From DASRVA01 sp050732935 (lineage in GTDB: Bacteria > Gemmatimonadota > Gemmatimonadetes > JACCXV01 > JAHWKZ01), in the NCBI GenBank assembly GCA_050732935.1, contig JBOHRW010000086.1:1-16465 (forward strand): a stretch of 16,465 bases of DNA, read 5' to 3'. This document shows, piece by piece, positions 1-7,681 of the stretch (its first letter is position 1; each line of letters begins with the position of its first letter). The notes beneath the pieces were generated by a model. It saw only the letters and a program-made list of their open reading frames with translations. It ran no database searches and was not told the DNA's origin. A program made the position numbers and the translations under genes.

Positions 1-51
1 CCGCCCCTCGCGCTGCATGAACCGCAGGCCTGTCTTACGGGACCAGGACGG

Positions 52-1422
52 CTATCCCAGGCTGCAGTCGAAGTCCTGCGGCTCGGAGCTGCTCTCCTCG
101 TGCGTCGTGGTCCCCAGGAAGAGGGCCTGGATGGTATAGGAGCCCAGGGGGACTGCGATCTGGTCATCCGAGGTAGTCTCGCCGTCGCAGACGATATCGA
201 GGTCGGCCGTCCCGCCATCGTCCAGCGACCTGACCGTGGACTGGTCGTTCTCCCCTTCGACGTCGTCGATGACGAACTCGACGTCTCCCGACTCGACCGG
301 ATCCCCGCCTTCCGTGTCCTCGCTCACGGTCGCCGTGGCCGTCGTGATGAAGCCGCAGCAACTGTTCTCGTTTTCGAGCTCGAGCGACGTCGTGGTCGGG
401 ATCAGCTCGGGCTCCCCGTTCCCGACCGTCCTCGTGTCGACGGCGCCGACCGGGCTGAAGGCCGTGATCAGGCCCCGACGCTCTCCCGGGTTGGCCAGAA
501 GCGGCGCGACCAGGAAGTCCGACACCGGCTCGAACGCGGAAGCCGCCCGCTCACCCCACCACCGGAGCGAGGCGATGTCCACCTCGGGCCCCTCGCCCGA
601 GCTCGCGTCCGTGCAGTCCAAGGCGAAATCGCCGGGCGGCGCGTCGGGCAGGATCTCGACGCCGTCGCCTTCGGAGCCCTGGATGATGTGCCCCAGCGCC
701 AGGTTCGCCAGCTCATCCTCATCGGGCGCGGCGGGGTCGGGGGGATCGACCACGCACACGGCCACGGTGGCCGGCTCGGCCAGCGGCGAAGAGGCCAGGG
801 TCAGACCGAAGGACGGGCCGTCCACGGCACCCGAGCTGCTGGTCGCGCTGAAATCGAAGATCAGGGGGAACCCGGTGACCCCTGTGGGAGTGAACGTGTC
901 GTTCGGCAGGAGGGTGACCGTGACCAGGGTCGGCTCCGTGAACGTGGCGCTGATCCCGGCGAACTCGGTCTCCGTCTCGAACACGCACTTGGTGTTCGCC
1001 TCGCAGATCTCGAAATCGAAGCTGCCGGCGAAGATGGGGTCCAGCCCGACAAAGACGAGGAGCGCGTTCAGGAGCTCGGTCAGCGCCTCCTCGGTGGTGG
1101 GAGGATCACCGCCTGCCGGATCCTCGAGCTTGCCGTTCTCGTAATGTTTGACAGCGAAGTCAATCAGGTTGAACGTCTTCAGAATCGCGTCGTCGAGGTC
1201 CCCCTTGGAAAGCTTACGCTCGACGTTGTTGCACTGTTGGGTGGCCGCGTTCTCCAGGCCGCCTGGGAACAGGCTGGCGATCCGGTCGCTGATCTCTGCC
1301 GGGCAGGACCCCTGGCCGGCCGCGGTCACTTCGCCGGGAGAGGACGGAACGTCTCCGCTATCGTCGCTGCACGCGACGAGCATTCCGCACACCGCCAGGG
1401 ACAGTAGAAAGGCTCGAACCAT
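52..1422 (-). CDS. Lipoprotein with C-terminal Ig-like domain, function unknown
   Basis: A 456-residue secreted protein. Residues 1-18 form a lipoprotein signal peptide ending in the lipobox L15-V16-A17-C18. Ser follows the lipidated Cys, so by the usual +2 rule it would be sorted to the outer membrane. The mature protein is acidic (many D/E) and has about ten further cysteines (for example C40, C64, C140, C146, C223, C270, C355, C356, C412, C453), suggesting disulfides. Residues about 343-452 look like a bacterial Ig-like domain of the Big_3_5 type: a TATATVSED strand, a GDVEFVID strand, a GTADL turn and a PLGSYTIQALFLG strand. The middle region is not recognised. The start is supported by the strong Shine-Dalgarno AGGAGGT at 1432-1426, three bases before ATG. 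It is divergent from the cyclase gene. Role unknown, probably a surface protein; confident as a gene, not as a function. Confidence 0.85.
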   Translation of the reverse strand: MVRAFLLSLAVCGMLVACSDDSGDVPSSPGEVTAAGQGSCPAEISDRIASLFPGGLENAATQQCNNVERKLSKGDLDDAILKTFNLIDFAVKHYENGKLEDPAGGDPPTTEEALTELLNALLVFVGLDPIFAGSFDFEICEANTKCVFETETEFAGISATFTEPTLVTVTLLPNDTFTPTGVTGFPLIFDFSATSSSGAVDGPSFGLTLASSPLAEPATVAVCVVDPPDPAAPDEDELANLALGHIIQGSEGDGVEILPDAPPGDFALDCTDASSGEGPEVDIASLRWWGERAASAFEPVSDFLVAPLLANPGERRGLITAFSPVGAVDTRTVGNGEPELIPTTTSLELENENSCCGFITTATATVSEDTEGGDPVESGDVEFVIDDVEGENDQSTVRSLDDGGTADLDIVCDGETTSDDQIAVPLGSYTIQALFLGTTTHEESSSEPQDFDCSLG

Positions 1423-1523
1423 GCTACCTCCTGAAATGAGGGCCGGGATTCCCCGTGCCCCGCCTTGGGTGACTGGAATCTGCCTGGCCTGGCGGGTTAC
1501 TGTGGTTGGACCAGAGAATCAAG

Positions 1524-1553
1524 AGAATAGGTGACCGCCCGGCCGATGGTCAA
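1524..1553 (-). promoter_or_regulatory. Putative sigma-70-type promoter for the lipoprotein gene
   Basis: On the minus strand TTGACC (1553-1548) is followed after 18 bases by TATTCT (1529-1524). These match the -35 and -10 consensus at 5/6 and 4/6 positions. Transcription would start near 1517 and give a leader of about 95 bases before the lipoprotein ATG. No equally good promoter was seen for the divergent cyclase gene in the same 163-base gap. Confidence 0.5.
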
Positions 1554-1585
1554 GTTTTTTCCTCTCACTGGGCACTATTGAGGCC

Positions 1586-4500
1586 ATGAGTTTCTGCATC
1601 CAGTGCGGATCGCGACTTCCCGAGGCGGCAAAGTTCTGCCCCGAATGTGGAAGTTCCGTTCAAACTCCGGCCGCGGAGGCCCCGCCGGAAGCCCCGCCCA
1701 CGGGCGAGCCCGAACTTCCGCCGGGGCTTCGCGCCAAGTTCGAGGCCGCGCGATCCCAGCTGCGCGGCGACCGGCGCGAGGTGGTCGTCCTGTTCGCCGA
1801 TCTCAAGGGGTACACCTCCCTCAGCGAGCGCCTCGATCCCGAGGAGGTGACGCTCCTCGTCAACCCTCTCCTCCAGCGACTGGCCGGAACCGTCTACGAC
1901 TACGAGGGCTACGTCGACAAGTTCATCGGGGACGCGGTGATGGCGCTCTTCGGCGCTCCGCTCGCCCACGAGAACGACGCCGAGAGGGCCGTCCTCGCCG
2001 GCCTGGCCATGCTCGACGTGATCACCGACCACAACGCGGAGTCGGAAATCCCGCTCGCCCTGCGGGTGGGGATCCATCTGGGCGAGGTCGTGGCCGCACA
2101 CCTGGGAACGGAGATGCGTCTCCAATACACGGTCCTGGGCGACACGGTGAACGTGGCGTCGCGCCTCGAGTCGGCCGCCGAGCCGAACACCGTGTTCGTC
2201 AGCGAGGCGGTCCAGGAGCGGGTCCGTGACCGGTTCGAGGAGATCGAGCTCCCGCCCCTGAACCTCAAGGGAAAGAGCGAGCCGGTCCGGGCGTACCGGA
2301 TCGTTCGCTACTCCGGTGGCGCCAGCTCCCCGGCGCGCGAGTGGAGCCCCTTCGCGGGCCGCGAGACGGAGCTCGCGCGTCTGACAGGATTCCTGAGGGC
2401 AGGCGACGGCCGGGCGGCTGCCCTGGTCGTGGAGGGAGAGGCCGGGACCGGGAAGAGCCGGCTGGTCGCGGAGGGCCTCAAGCGGGCGGCGCTGCCCAGC
2501 TTCATGGTTGCCTTCTCGCAGATCCGGCTTCCCGGCCAGCGGGCCCCGGAAGTCGAGCTCTTCGACCGGCTGGGAGCCTACGGGGAGGGGGCGCTGGAGG
2601 ATCGGGCGAAGGCCCTTCTGGGCGATGCATTCGACGCTCATCGGCGCGGCATCGAGGGGCTCACCCGAGAGGTGGGGGCGGGGGCCGTCCCGGAGGGCGA
2701 CGGGCATCAGGCCGAGGATCCACAGACAGCGCGCCAGAACCGCTGGCTCGCGCTGGCCGCGCTCTTCAACGCCGTAGCGCGGACGACGCCGATGGCGATT
2801 CTCTTCGAGGATGTCCACTGGGCTGACGAGACCGCCCGCGAGTTCCTCGCTTTCCTGTTTCCGGCATTGGCGGGCGGGAGGATCCCGGTGCTCCTGACCG
2901 CGCGCCCCGGTGTGCTGGAGGCCTGGCTGGCCGAGGAAGTCGAGCGGCTCACGATCGGACCCCTCGACGAGGCGGCCGCCGAGAAGCTCCTGGGCGGCAG
3001 ACTGGACGAGCTCGCACCTGAGGACCGGCGCGAGCTGATCCGGCGCAGCCAAGGGAACCCGCTGTTCCTGGAAGAGCTGATCCGGGCGATGGAGGACGTC
3101 GGCGAAGAAGGACGCCGCTCGGTTCCGGGCACCGTTCAGGGTCTGATCATGTCGCGCATCGATCGGCTCGAGCCGCCGCTCCAGCTCCTGCTCCAGATGT
3201 CGTCGGTCCTGGGCATGCACTTCCCGACCCGGCTGCTGGCCCGGATGTACGGCCTGGAGGCGCAGCCGATCGGGTTCGACCAGGCGCTGGCATCCCTCCA
3301 GGAGCGGGGGTTCATCGAGGAGCGGACCCCGGAGGAGCAAGGGTTCCGGCACGCGCTCATGCAGGAAGTGGCCTATGGCGGCCTTCTCCAGCGCGTACGC
3401 AACGTCCTCCACGAGTCCGCGGCTCGACTCGGGGAGGAGCTCTTCTCCGATCGTGGAGAGGCCGAAGCGCCCTTCTTCGCCCACCATTACTGGCACGCCG
3501 GGCTCCCCAAAGCGGCCGCGCCTCACCTCTGGATCGCCGGCCGGTCGGCGGCGGCGGGCTACGACCTGCCGACGGCCGAGCGTCACCTCCGTCGGGCGGC
3601 CGAAGTCTTCACCTCCGACGCCGAGGTCTTTGCCGACTCGGACCAGCGCGCGCAGTTCGGCGAGACGCTGGGCGACGTGCTGGTGACGCGGGGGGATCTG
3701 GGCGAGGCCGAGGGATGGTTCCGCCGGCTCGAGGAGTGGGGCCGGTCCGGGTCCCGTCCCGAGTGGGTCGCCCGCGGGATCGAGCGGCGCGGCCGGGTGG
3801 CATGGTATCGCGGCGATTTCGAAGCGGCGGCGCGCCTGTACGAAGCGGGCCTGGAGGTCCTTCCCGAGAAGGAGGAGCTCCTGGCCGCCGATCTGCACAA
3901 TGGCCTCGGGGCTGTTTTTCTCTATCAGAGCGCCGCTGAGCGCGCATTCGAGCAACACTCGCTGGCTCTCAAGTTGCGCGAGAAGAACGGCGACCTCCTC
4001 GGGACGGCGAAGAGCCTTCTCAACATCGGCAACCTCTTCATGGATCTGCAAGCTGACGTCGACAGCGCCGAACGCTACTACCGACAGGCTTATCGGACGG
4101 CGGAGTCGATCGAGGATCGCCAGATGCAGTACTCGGCCCTCAATAACCTCGGTCGCGTCTGGACCATTCGCGGCGAGTGGAGCGAAGCGCTGGAGACATT
4201 GGCCCGCGCCGAGCGCCTGCTCGAGGAGATGGGCTGGTCCTTGGCCCGCTACATCACGCTCCAGAACCGGGTCGACTGCGAGATCGCGCTGGGGAGGCTG
4301 GACGACGCGATCCGGCATCTTCGAATCTGCCGTGAGAAGGGCGATGATCTGCTCGGACCCGTCGACCGCGTCACCACCCGGACCTATCTCTTCGATGCCT
4401 ATCTCCGGATGTTTGCCGATGGTCTGGCCGAGCAGGCCCTCGATGACGCGCGAACGGTGGCCGAGGAGGCGGGGGCTCTCGAGGAACTGGCCGAGATCGA

Positions 4501-5038
4501 GCTTCGGCAAGGACGGCTCCGCGCGGCATCCGATCGCTGGGTCGAGGCGGCGGAGGCGTTCGCGCGGGCCGAGGAGAGAGGCCGGCGCAACGTCAGCCCG
4601 CCGGTGGCCGCGCTCATCGATGCGCAGCGGCGCAGAGCGGAGATCCGCGCGGGCGGGGACGATCCCGGGAAGCGGGGGCGCGAGGAGTTCCAGAGCCTCC
4701 CGTATTCGACCCTCATCCGATACCTGGATGCCGACGCGGAGGCATTCCTCGAGCCCACGGTCGCACTCGCCGAGGAGCTCGCCCGGGTGGCCGACCAGGC
4801 GGCGCGGATGGGGATCATCTCTCTCGAGCGCGCGGCCGCCGAGCGGCTCGGCGACGTTCACCGTGCGCTGGGAGACCGACGAGGAGAGCTGCTCGCCCTG
4901 ACCCGCGCGGCGCGGGCCATGCATGCCCTGGCGCGGAACATTCCGGCCGATCTTCGTGAGGGGTTCCTGAACCACTCGCGCAACGCCGCGCTACGGTCCC
5001 ACCTGGCACCGGCCGGCCGCACCGAAACGGTCCCCTGA
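1586..5038 (+). CDS. Zinc-ribbon / class III nucleotidyl cyclase / AAA-STAND ATPase / TPR signalling protein
   Basis: 1150 residues. Domains: a zinc ribbon with C4-x2-C7 and C18-x2-C21; a Pro/Glu-rich linker (about 28-46); a class III cyclase (about 64-240); an ATPase of the STAND/MalT-like kind with Walker A GEAGTGKS (284-291) and Walker B AILFEDVHWAD (404-414); then helical TPR repeats from about 645 to the C terminus. The cyclase keeps the metal aspartates D72 (FADLKGY) and D116 (GDAVMA), the purine-selecting pair K112 and T182, and the transition-state pair N189 and R193 (TVNVASR). K/T at the selecting positions is a combination known in bacterial adenylyl cyclases, so cAMP synthesis is the best guess. 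No transmembrane segment is seen, so it should be cytosolic. By analogy the ATPase/TPR half would sense a ligand or partner and gate the cyclase; that is inference. The ATG is preceded by a weak TGAGG. It appears monocistronic. Confidence 0.93.
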   Translation: MSFCIQCGSRLPEAAKFCPECGSSVQTPAAEAPPEAPPTGEPELPPGLRAKFEAARSQLRGDRREVVVLFADLKGYTSLSERLDPEEVTLLVNPLLQRLAGTVYDYEGYVDKFIGDAVMALFGAPLAHENDAERAVLAGLAMLDVITDHNAESEIPLALRVGIHLGEVVAAHLGTEMRLQYTVLGDTVNVASRLESAAEPNTVFVSEAVQERVRDRFEEIELPPLNLKGKSEPVRAYRIVRYSGGASSPAREWSPFAGRETELARLTGFLRAGDGRAAALVVEGEAGTGKSRLVAEGLKRAALPSFMVAFSQIRLPGQRAPEVELFDRLGAYGEGALEDRAKALLGDAFDAHRRGIEGLTREVGAGAVPEGDGHQAEDPQTARQNRWLALAALFNAVARTTPMAILFEDVHWADETAREFLAFLFPALAGGRIPVLLTARPGVLEAWLAEEVERLTIGPLDEAAAEKLLGGRLDELAPEDRRELIRRSQGNPLFLEELIRAMEDVGEEGRRSVPGTVQGLIMSRIDRLEPPLQLLLQMSSVLGMHFPTRLLARMYGLEAQPIGFDQALASLQERGFIEERTPEEQGFRHALMQEVAYGGLLQRVRNVLHESAARLGEELFSDRGEAEAPFFAHHYWHAGLPKAAAPHLWIAGRSAAAGYDLPTAERHLRRAAEVFTSDAEVFADSDQRAQFGETLGDVLVTRGDLGEAEGWFRRLEEWGRSGSRPEWVARGIERRGRVAWYRGDFEAAARLYEAGLEVLPEKEELLAADLHNGLGAVFLYQSAAERAFEQHSLALKLREKNGDLLGTAKSLLNIGNLFMDLQADVDSAERYYRQAYRTAESIEDRQMQYSALNNLGRVWTIRGEWSEALETLARAERLLEEMGWSLARYITLQNRVDCEIALGRLDDAIRHLRICREKGDDLLGPVDRVTTRTYLFDAYLRMFADGLAEQALDDARTVAEEAGALEELAEIELRQGRLRAASDRWVEAAEAFARAEERGRRNVSPPVAALIDAQRRRAEIRAGGDDPGKRGREEFQSLPYSTLIRYLDADAEAFLEPTVALAEELARVADQAARMGIISLERAAAERLGDVHRALGDRRGELLALTRAARAMHALARNIPADLREGFLNHSRNAALRSHLAPAGRTETVP

Positions 5039-5044
5039 GAGGTC

Positions 5045-5060
5045 GCCGGCCGCGGCCGGC
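5045..5060. repeat. Perfect 16-base G+C palindrome after the cyclase stop
   Basis: GCCGGCCGCGGCCGGC reads identically on both strands and begins six bases after the cyclase stop codon. As RNA it could fold into a very stable G/C stem. No T-run follows on either side, so it is not a classical Rho-independent terminator, but its place at the gene end suggests a transcript-end or stabilising structure. Confidence 0.55.
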
Positions 5061-5070
5061 CACGGAACGC

Positions 5071-5098
5071 TTGCCTCCGTCTAAGAACCCGGTATAGA
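5071..5098 (+). promoter_or_regulatory. Putative promoter for the aquaporin-gdhA operon
   Basis: TTGCCT (5071-5076) and TATAGA (5093-5098) are separated by 16 bases and resemble -35 and -10 elements of a sigma-70-type promoter. This would start transcription near 5105 and leave a leader of about 57 bases before the channel ATG at 5162. Confidence 0.45.
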
Positions 5099-5152
5099 TA
5101 GGGCTGGCTCCATCTTCTGGGTCGTTCCGTACCAACCTCCCCGTAGACGGAG
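5075..5152 (+). promoter_or_regulatory. 9-base inverted repeat that includes the aquaporin ribosome binding site
   Basis: CTCCGTCTA (5075-5083) is perfectly complementary to TAGACGGAG (5144-5152). The second arm contains GGAG (5149-5152), the likely Shine-Dalgarno of the channel gene, nine bases before its ATG. The first arm overlaps the proposed -35/spacer, so only a longer transcript reading through from the cyclase gene would contain both arms and could hide the ribosome binding site. Regulatory use is inference. Confidence 0.3.
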
Positions 5153-5161
5153 AGCGAGAAG

Positions 5162-5833
5162 ATGACGGGCAAGCTCCTGACCGAACTTATCGGAACCTTC
5201 TTTCTGGTGCTGACGATCGGTCTCACGGTGATCGTCGAGTCACCGTTGGCGCCTCTGGCGATCGGATCGGCGCTCATGGTGATGGTCTACATGGGCGGGC
5301 ACATCTCGGGAGCCCACTACAACCCGGCGGTCACCCTGGCGATCTGGGCGCGGGGCGCGATGCCCGCCCGGGAGGTCGGCCCCTACTGGATCGCCCAGCT
5401 CCTCGGCTCCTTCCTGGCGGCGGTGGCGACGTGGGCCATCACCTGGGAGACGTTCGCTCCCGCCCCCGGGGACACGGCGACCGTCCTCGGCGCTTTTCTG
5501 GTGGAGATCCTCTTCACCCTCGCGCTCGGCCTCGTGGTCCTCGAGACCGCCACCGCTCCCGAAACCAAGGGCAACTCCTTCTATGGCCTGGCGATCGGGT
5601 TCACCGTCGCGGTCGGCGCTTTTGCGGGCGGCGGGATCTCGGGCGGAGCCTTCAACCCCGCCGTGGGGCTGGGTCCCATCCTGTTCGACGGTCTGGCCGC
5701 GGGCGGGACGCTGTCGAACGCCTGGCTCTACGTGGTGGCGCCGGTTCTCGGAGGTCTGATCGCGGCCGGCGTCTACCGGATCCAGCGCCCGGGCAGCCCG
5801 ACGCTGGAGCAGCGCGAGGAGAGCCGCACCTGA
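5162..5833 (+). CDS. Major intrinsic protein (aquaporin-family) channel
   Basis: A 223-residue, six-helix membrane channel with the two half-helix motifs of the MIP family: GGHISGAHYNPAV (NPA at 54-56) and GGGISGGAFNPAVG (NPA at 165-167). Length is typical of bacterial aquaporins. The arginine that normally follows the second NPA is replaced by V168. Manual alignment to AqpZ places I34, A153, G162 and V168 at the aromatic/arginine filter, instead of F, H, T and R. Such a filter would be wider and less polar than in a strict water channel. A Val at the Arg position is known from plant TIP1 channels, which pass water, urea and ammonia. The ATG at 5162 has GGAG at 5149-5152. Its stop overlaps the proposed start of the glutamate dehydrogenase gene, so ammonia or another small neutral solute is a reasonable guess. 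Family certain, substrate inferred. Confidence 0.92.
   Translation: MTGKLLTELIGTFFLVLTIGLTVIVESPLAPLAIGSALMVMVYMGGHISGAHYNPAVTLAIWARGAMPAREVGPYWIAQLLGSFLAAVATWAITWETFAPAPGDTATVLGAFLVEILFTLALGLVVLETATAPETKGNSFYGLAIGFTVAVGAFAGGGISGGAFNPAVGLGPILFDGLAAGGTLSNAWLYVVAPVLGGLIAAGVYRIQRPGSPTLEQREESRT
5816..5823 (+). promoter_or_regulatory. Strong ribosome binding site deciding the gdhA start
   Basis: GAGGAGAG sits six bases upstream of an in-frame CTG at 5830 but 24 bases upstream of the first in-frame ATG at 5848. The spacing favours CTG. No ATG, GTG or TTG occurs in frame nearby upstream. Confidence 0.5.
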
Positions 5834-7158
5834 ACCTCGACGACTTCATGCAGGACGTCATCCGGCGCAGCTGGGGCGAGCCGGAGTTCCACCAGGCGGT
5901 CCACGATGTCGCCGAGAGCGTCATTCCGGTGATCAACGCCAATCCCAGGTACACGGAGGAGCGCATCCTGGAGCGGATGACCGAGCCCGACCGGATCATC
6001 ATGTTCCGGGTCGCGTGGGAGGACGACTCAGGGAACGTCCACGTGAATCGCGGCTATCGGGTGCAGTTCAACAACGCGATCGGCCCGTACAAGGGAGGGC
6101 TTCGTTTCGATCCGTCGGTCAACCTGAGCATCCTGAAGTTCCTGGGGTTCGAGCAGACCTTCAAGAACTGCCTGACGACGCTTCCCATGGGCGGGGCCAA
6201 GGGAGGCGCCGACTTCAATCCCAAGCACCGCTCGGACGACGAGGTGATGCGCTTCTGCCAGTCGTTCATGACCGCCCTGTTCCGCTACATCGGCAAGGAC
6301 GTGGACGTTCCCGCCGGGGACATCGGTGTGGGGACGCGGGAGATCGGCTACCTGTTCGGGCAGTACAAACGGTTGCAGAACGAATGGACCGGTGCGCTGA
6401 CCGGCAAAGGGGCCGCCTATGGCGGAAGCCTTCTCCGCACCGAGGCGACCGGCTACGGGGCGGTGTATTTCGCTCACGACATGCTGGCCTCGAACGAGGA
6501 GGGACTCGCCGGCCGGAAGTGCCTCGTCTCGGGTGCCGGCAACGTCGCCCAGTACGCGACCCAGAAGCTGCTCGAGCTGGGGGCCCGGGTGGTGTCTTTC
6601 TCCGACCGTGACGGGACGATCCACGAACCGGACGGGGTCACCCCCGAGCGACTGGAGTACCTCATCGACCTCAAGGACCGGCACGGGAGCCTGCGGGAGT
6701 ACGCCGCCGAGTTCGATGCGGAGTTCCTGGCCGGAGAGAAGCCATGGCGGATCCCGGGGGACGTGGCCTTTCCCTGCGCAACCCAGAACGAGATCCAGGC
6801 GGAGGACGCGGTCGCCCTGGTGGAGGGCGGGTGCCGCGCGGTTTGCGAGGGGGCCAACATGCCGGTCTCGCCCGACGCCGCTCGGGTGCTGAAGGACGCC
6901 GGGGTTCTCCACGGTCCGGGCAAGGCCGTCAACGCCGGCGGCGTCGCGATCTCGGGCCTCGAGATGACGCAGAACGCTCTGCGGATGAGCTGGTCGCGGG
7001 AGGAGATCGACGAGCGCCTCCAGAAGATCATGCATCGCATCCATGAGCAGTGCGTGGAGCACGGGACCGTGAACGGCCGGGTGGACTACGTGAAGGGGGC
7101 GAACGTGGCGGGGTTCCTGAAGGTGGCCGACGCCATGCTGGCCTACGGCGTGCAGTAG
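5830..7158 (+). CDS. gdhA: Glutamate dehydrogenase, probably NADP-dependent
   Basis: Reversible reductive amination of 2-oxoglutarate with ammonia to glutamate in the cytosol; this hexameric small-subunit class usually works in ammonia assimilation. About 442 residues from CTG (E. coli GdhA has 447). Visible motifs, numbered from CTG: GPYKGG (85-90), the long conserved run through NLSILKFLGFEQTFKN (98-113), catalytic-lysine loop PMGGAKGG with K124, PAGDIGVG with D164, dinucleotide motif GAGNVA (235-240), and a C-terminal CVEHG...GANVAGFLKVADAML. The SDRDG segment after the second strand of the nucleotide fold lacks the acidic end typical of NAD enzymes, fitting NADP. Similarity to E. coli GdhA begins at NLDDF, before the first ATG (5848), which with the ribosome binding site argues for a CTG start at 5830 overlapping the channel stop as CTGA. 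If CTG is not used, the protein starts at 5848 and has 436 residues. Confidence 0.95.
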   Translation: MNLDDFMQDVIRRSWGEPEFHQAVHDVAESVIPVINANPRYTEERILERMTEPDRIIMFRVAWEDDSGNVHVNRGYRVQFNNAIGPYKGGLRFDPSVNLSILKFLGFEQTFKNCLTTLPMGGAKGGADFNPKHRSDDEVMRFCQSFMTALFRYIGKDVDVPAGDIGVGTREIGYLFGQYKRLQNEWTGALTGKGAAYGGSLLRTEATGYGAVYFAHDMLASNEEGLAGRKCLVSGAGNVAQYATQKLLELGARVVSFSDRDGTIHEPDGVTPERLEYLIDLKDRHGSLREYAAEFDAEFLAGEKPWRIPGDVAFPCATQNEIQAEDAVALVEGGCRAVCEGANMPVSPDAARVLKDAGVLHGPGKAVNAGGVAISGLEMTQNALRMSWSREEIDERLQKIMHRIHEQCVEHGTVNGRVDYVKGANVAGFLKVADAMLAYGVQ

Positions 7159-7171
7159 GAGGTCACCCGCT

Positions 7172-7200
7172 CTCGTTTTGAACAGCTGTGGGAAAACGAG
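7172..7200 (+). terminator. Inverted repeat after gdhA, possible transcript end
   Basis: CTCGTTTT (7172-7179) pairs perfectly with AAAACGAG (7193-7200) around a 13-base loop holding its own small palindrome ACAGCTGT. It lies 14 bases after the gdhA stop. There is no T-run behind it, so it is a weak terminator candidate. A second GGGGGC/GCCCCC hairpin lies at 7297-7317 in the same 235-base gap before the SWIB gene. Confidence 0.35.
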
Positions 7201-7393
7201 CGTGCAACGACGGTTGGGGGCTCGCCCGGGAGAGGCAGGGTGTTAGATTCCCTGGGGACGTGGCCTTGCGCTTCGGCCGCGATCGTTTTACGAAGAGGGG
7301 GCCGGAGCGGAGCCCCCGGGTCGCTCGCGCACCACCTCTGACGTCACCGTTTCCAAGTCCCACCGACCCCGACCTCTTCGAGGAGAGCGAAGG

Positions 7394-7672
7394 ATGGCCG
7401 AGCAGAAGAAGAAACGGAAGCCCAACCCCGCGTTCATGAAGCCGATGCGGCCGGACAGCGCGCTGGCCAAGGTCGTGGGCGCCGAGCCGAAGCCTCGCAC
7501 GGAAGTCACCAAGAAGCTCTGGGACTACATCAAGAAGAACAATCTGCAGGATCCGAGCAACAAGCGGATGATCGTCGCGGACGACAACCTGAAGCCGGTC
7601 TTCGACGGCAAGGCGAAGGTCAGCATGTTCGAGATGACCAAGCTCGTGAATGGCCATCTGAACGAGGCCTGA
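7394..7672 (+). CDS. SWIB/MDM2-domain protein
   Basis: A 92-residue basic protein that is almost entirely one SWIB domain (about residues 19-88). The N terminus is Lys-rich (KKKRK at 5-9) and could contact nucleic acid. Family signatures are the KPMRPDSALAKVVG start, the TEVTKKLWDYIKKNNLQDPSNKR core (in order) and the closing FEMTKLVNGHL. In eukaryotes SWIB domains are parts of chromatin-remodelling complexes; in chlamydiae they occur alone or fused to DNA topoisomerase I. Stand-alone bacterial copies have no firmly established role; DNA or chromosome binding is inference. ATG is preceded by AGGAGAG at 7380-7386, a good ribosome binding site. It starts a two-gene unit with the membrane protein nine bases downstream. 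Confidence 0.92.
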   Translation: MAEQKKKRKPNPAFMKPMRPDSALAKVVGAEPKPRTEVTKKLWDYIKKNNLQDPSNKRMIVADDNLKPVFDGKAKVSMFEMTKLVNGHLNEA

Positions 7673-7681
7673 CCGGTCGCG

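Noticed and set aside
100..1407. Long plus-strand frame opposite the lipoprotein gene
   Set aside because: No ribosome binding site, Arg/Gly/Asp-rich shadow composition; the minus strand has signal peptide, lipobox and AGGAGGT.
1565..4975. 1136-codon open frame on the minus strand opposite the cyclase gene
   Set aside because: It mirrors a real gene in high-GC DNA, has no recognisable motif and is Arg/Pro/Leu-rich; the plus strand carries clear zinc-ribbon, cyclase and Walker motifs.
5431..5829. Upstream extension of the glutamate dehydrogenase frame
   Set aside because: It lies inside the channel gene in another frame and is Arg/Gly-rich; enzyme similarity begins at about 5833.
7297..7317. 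GGGGGC/GCCCCC hairpin before the SWIB gene
   Set aside because: No T-run and no nearby gene end; G/C hairpins of this size are expected in such DNA.
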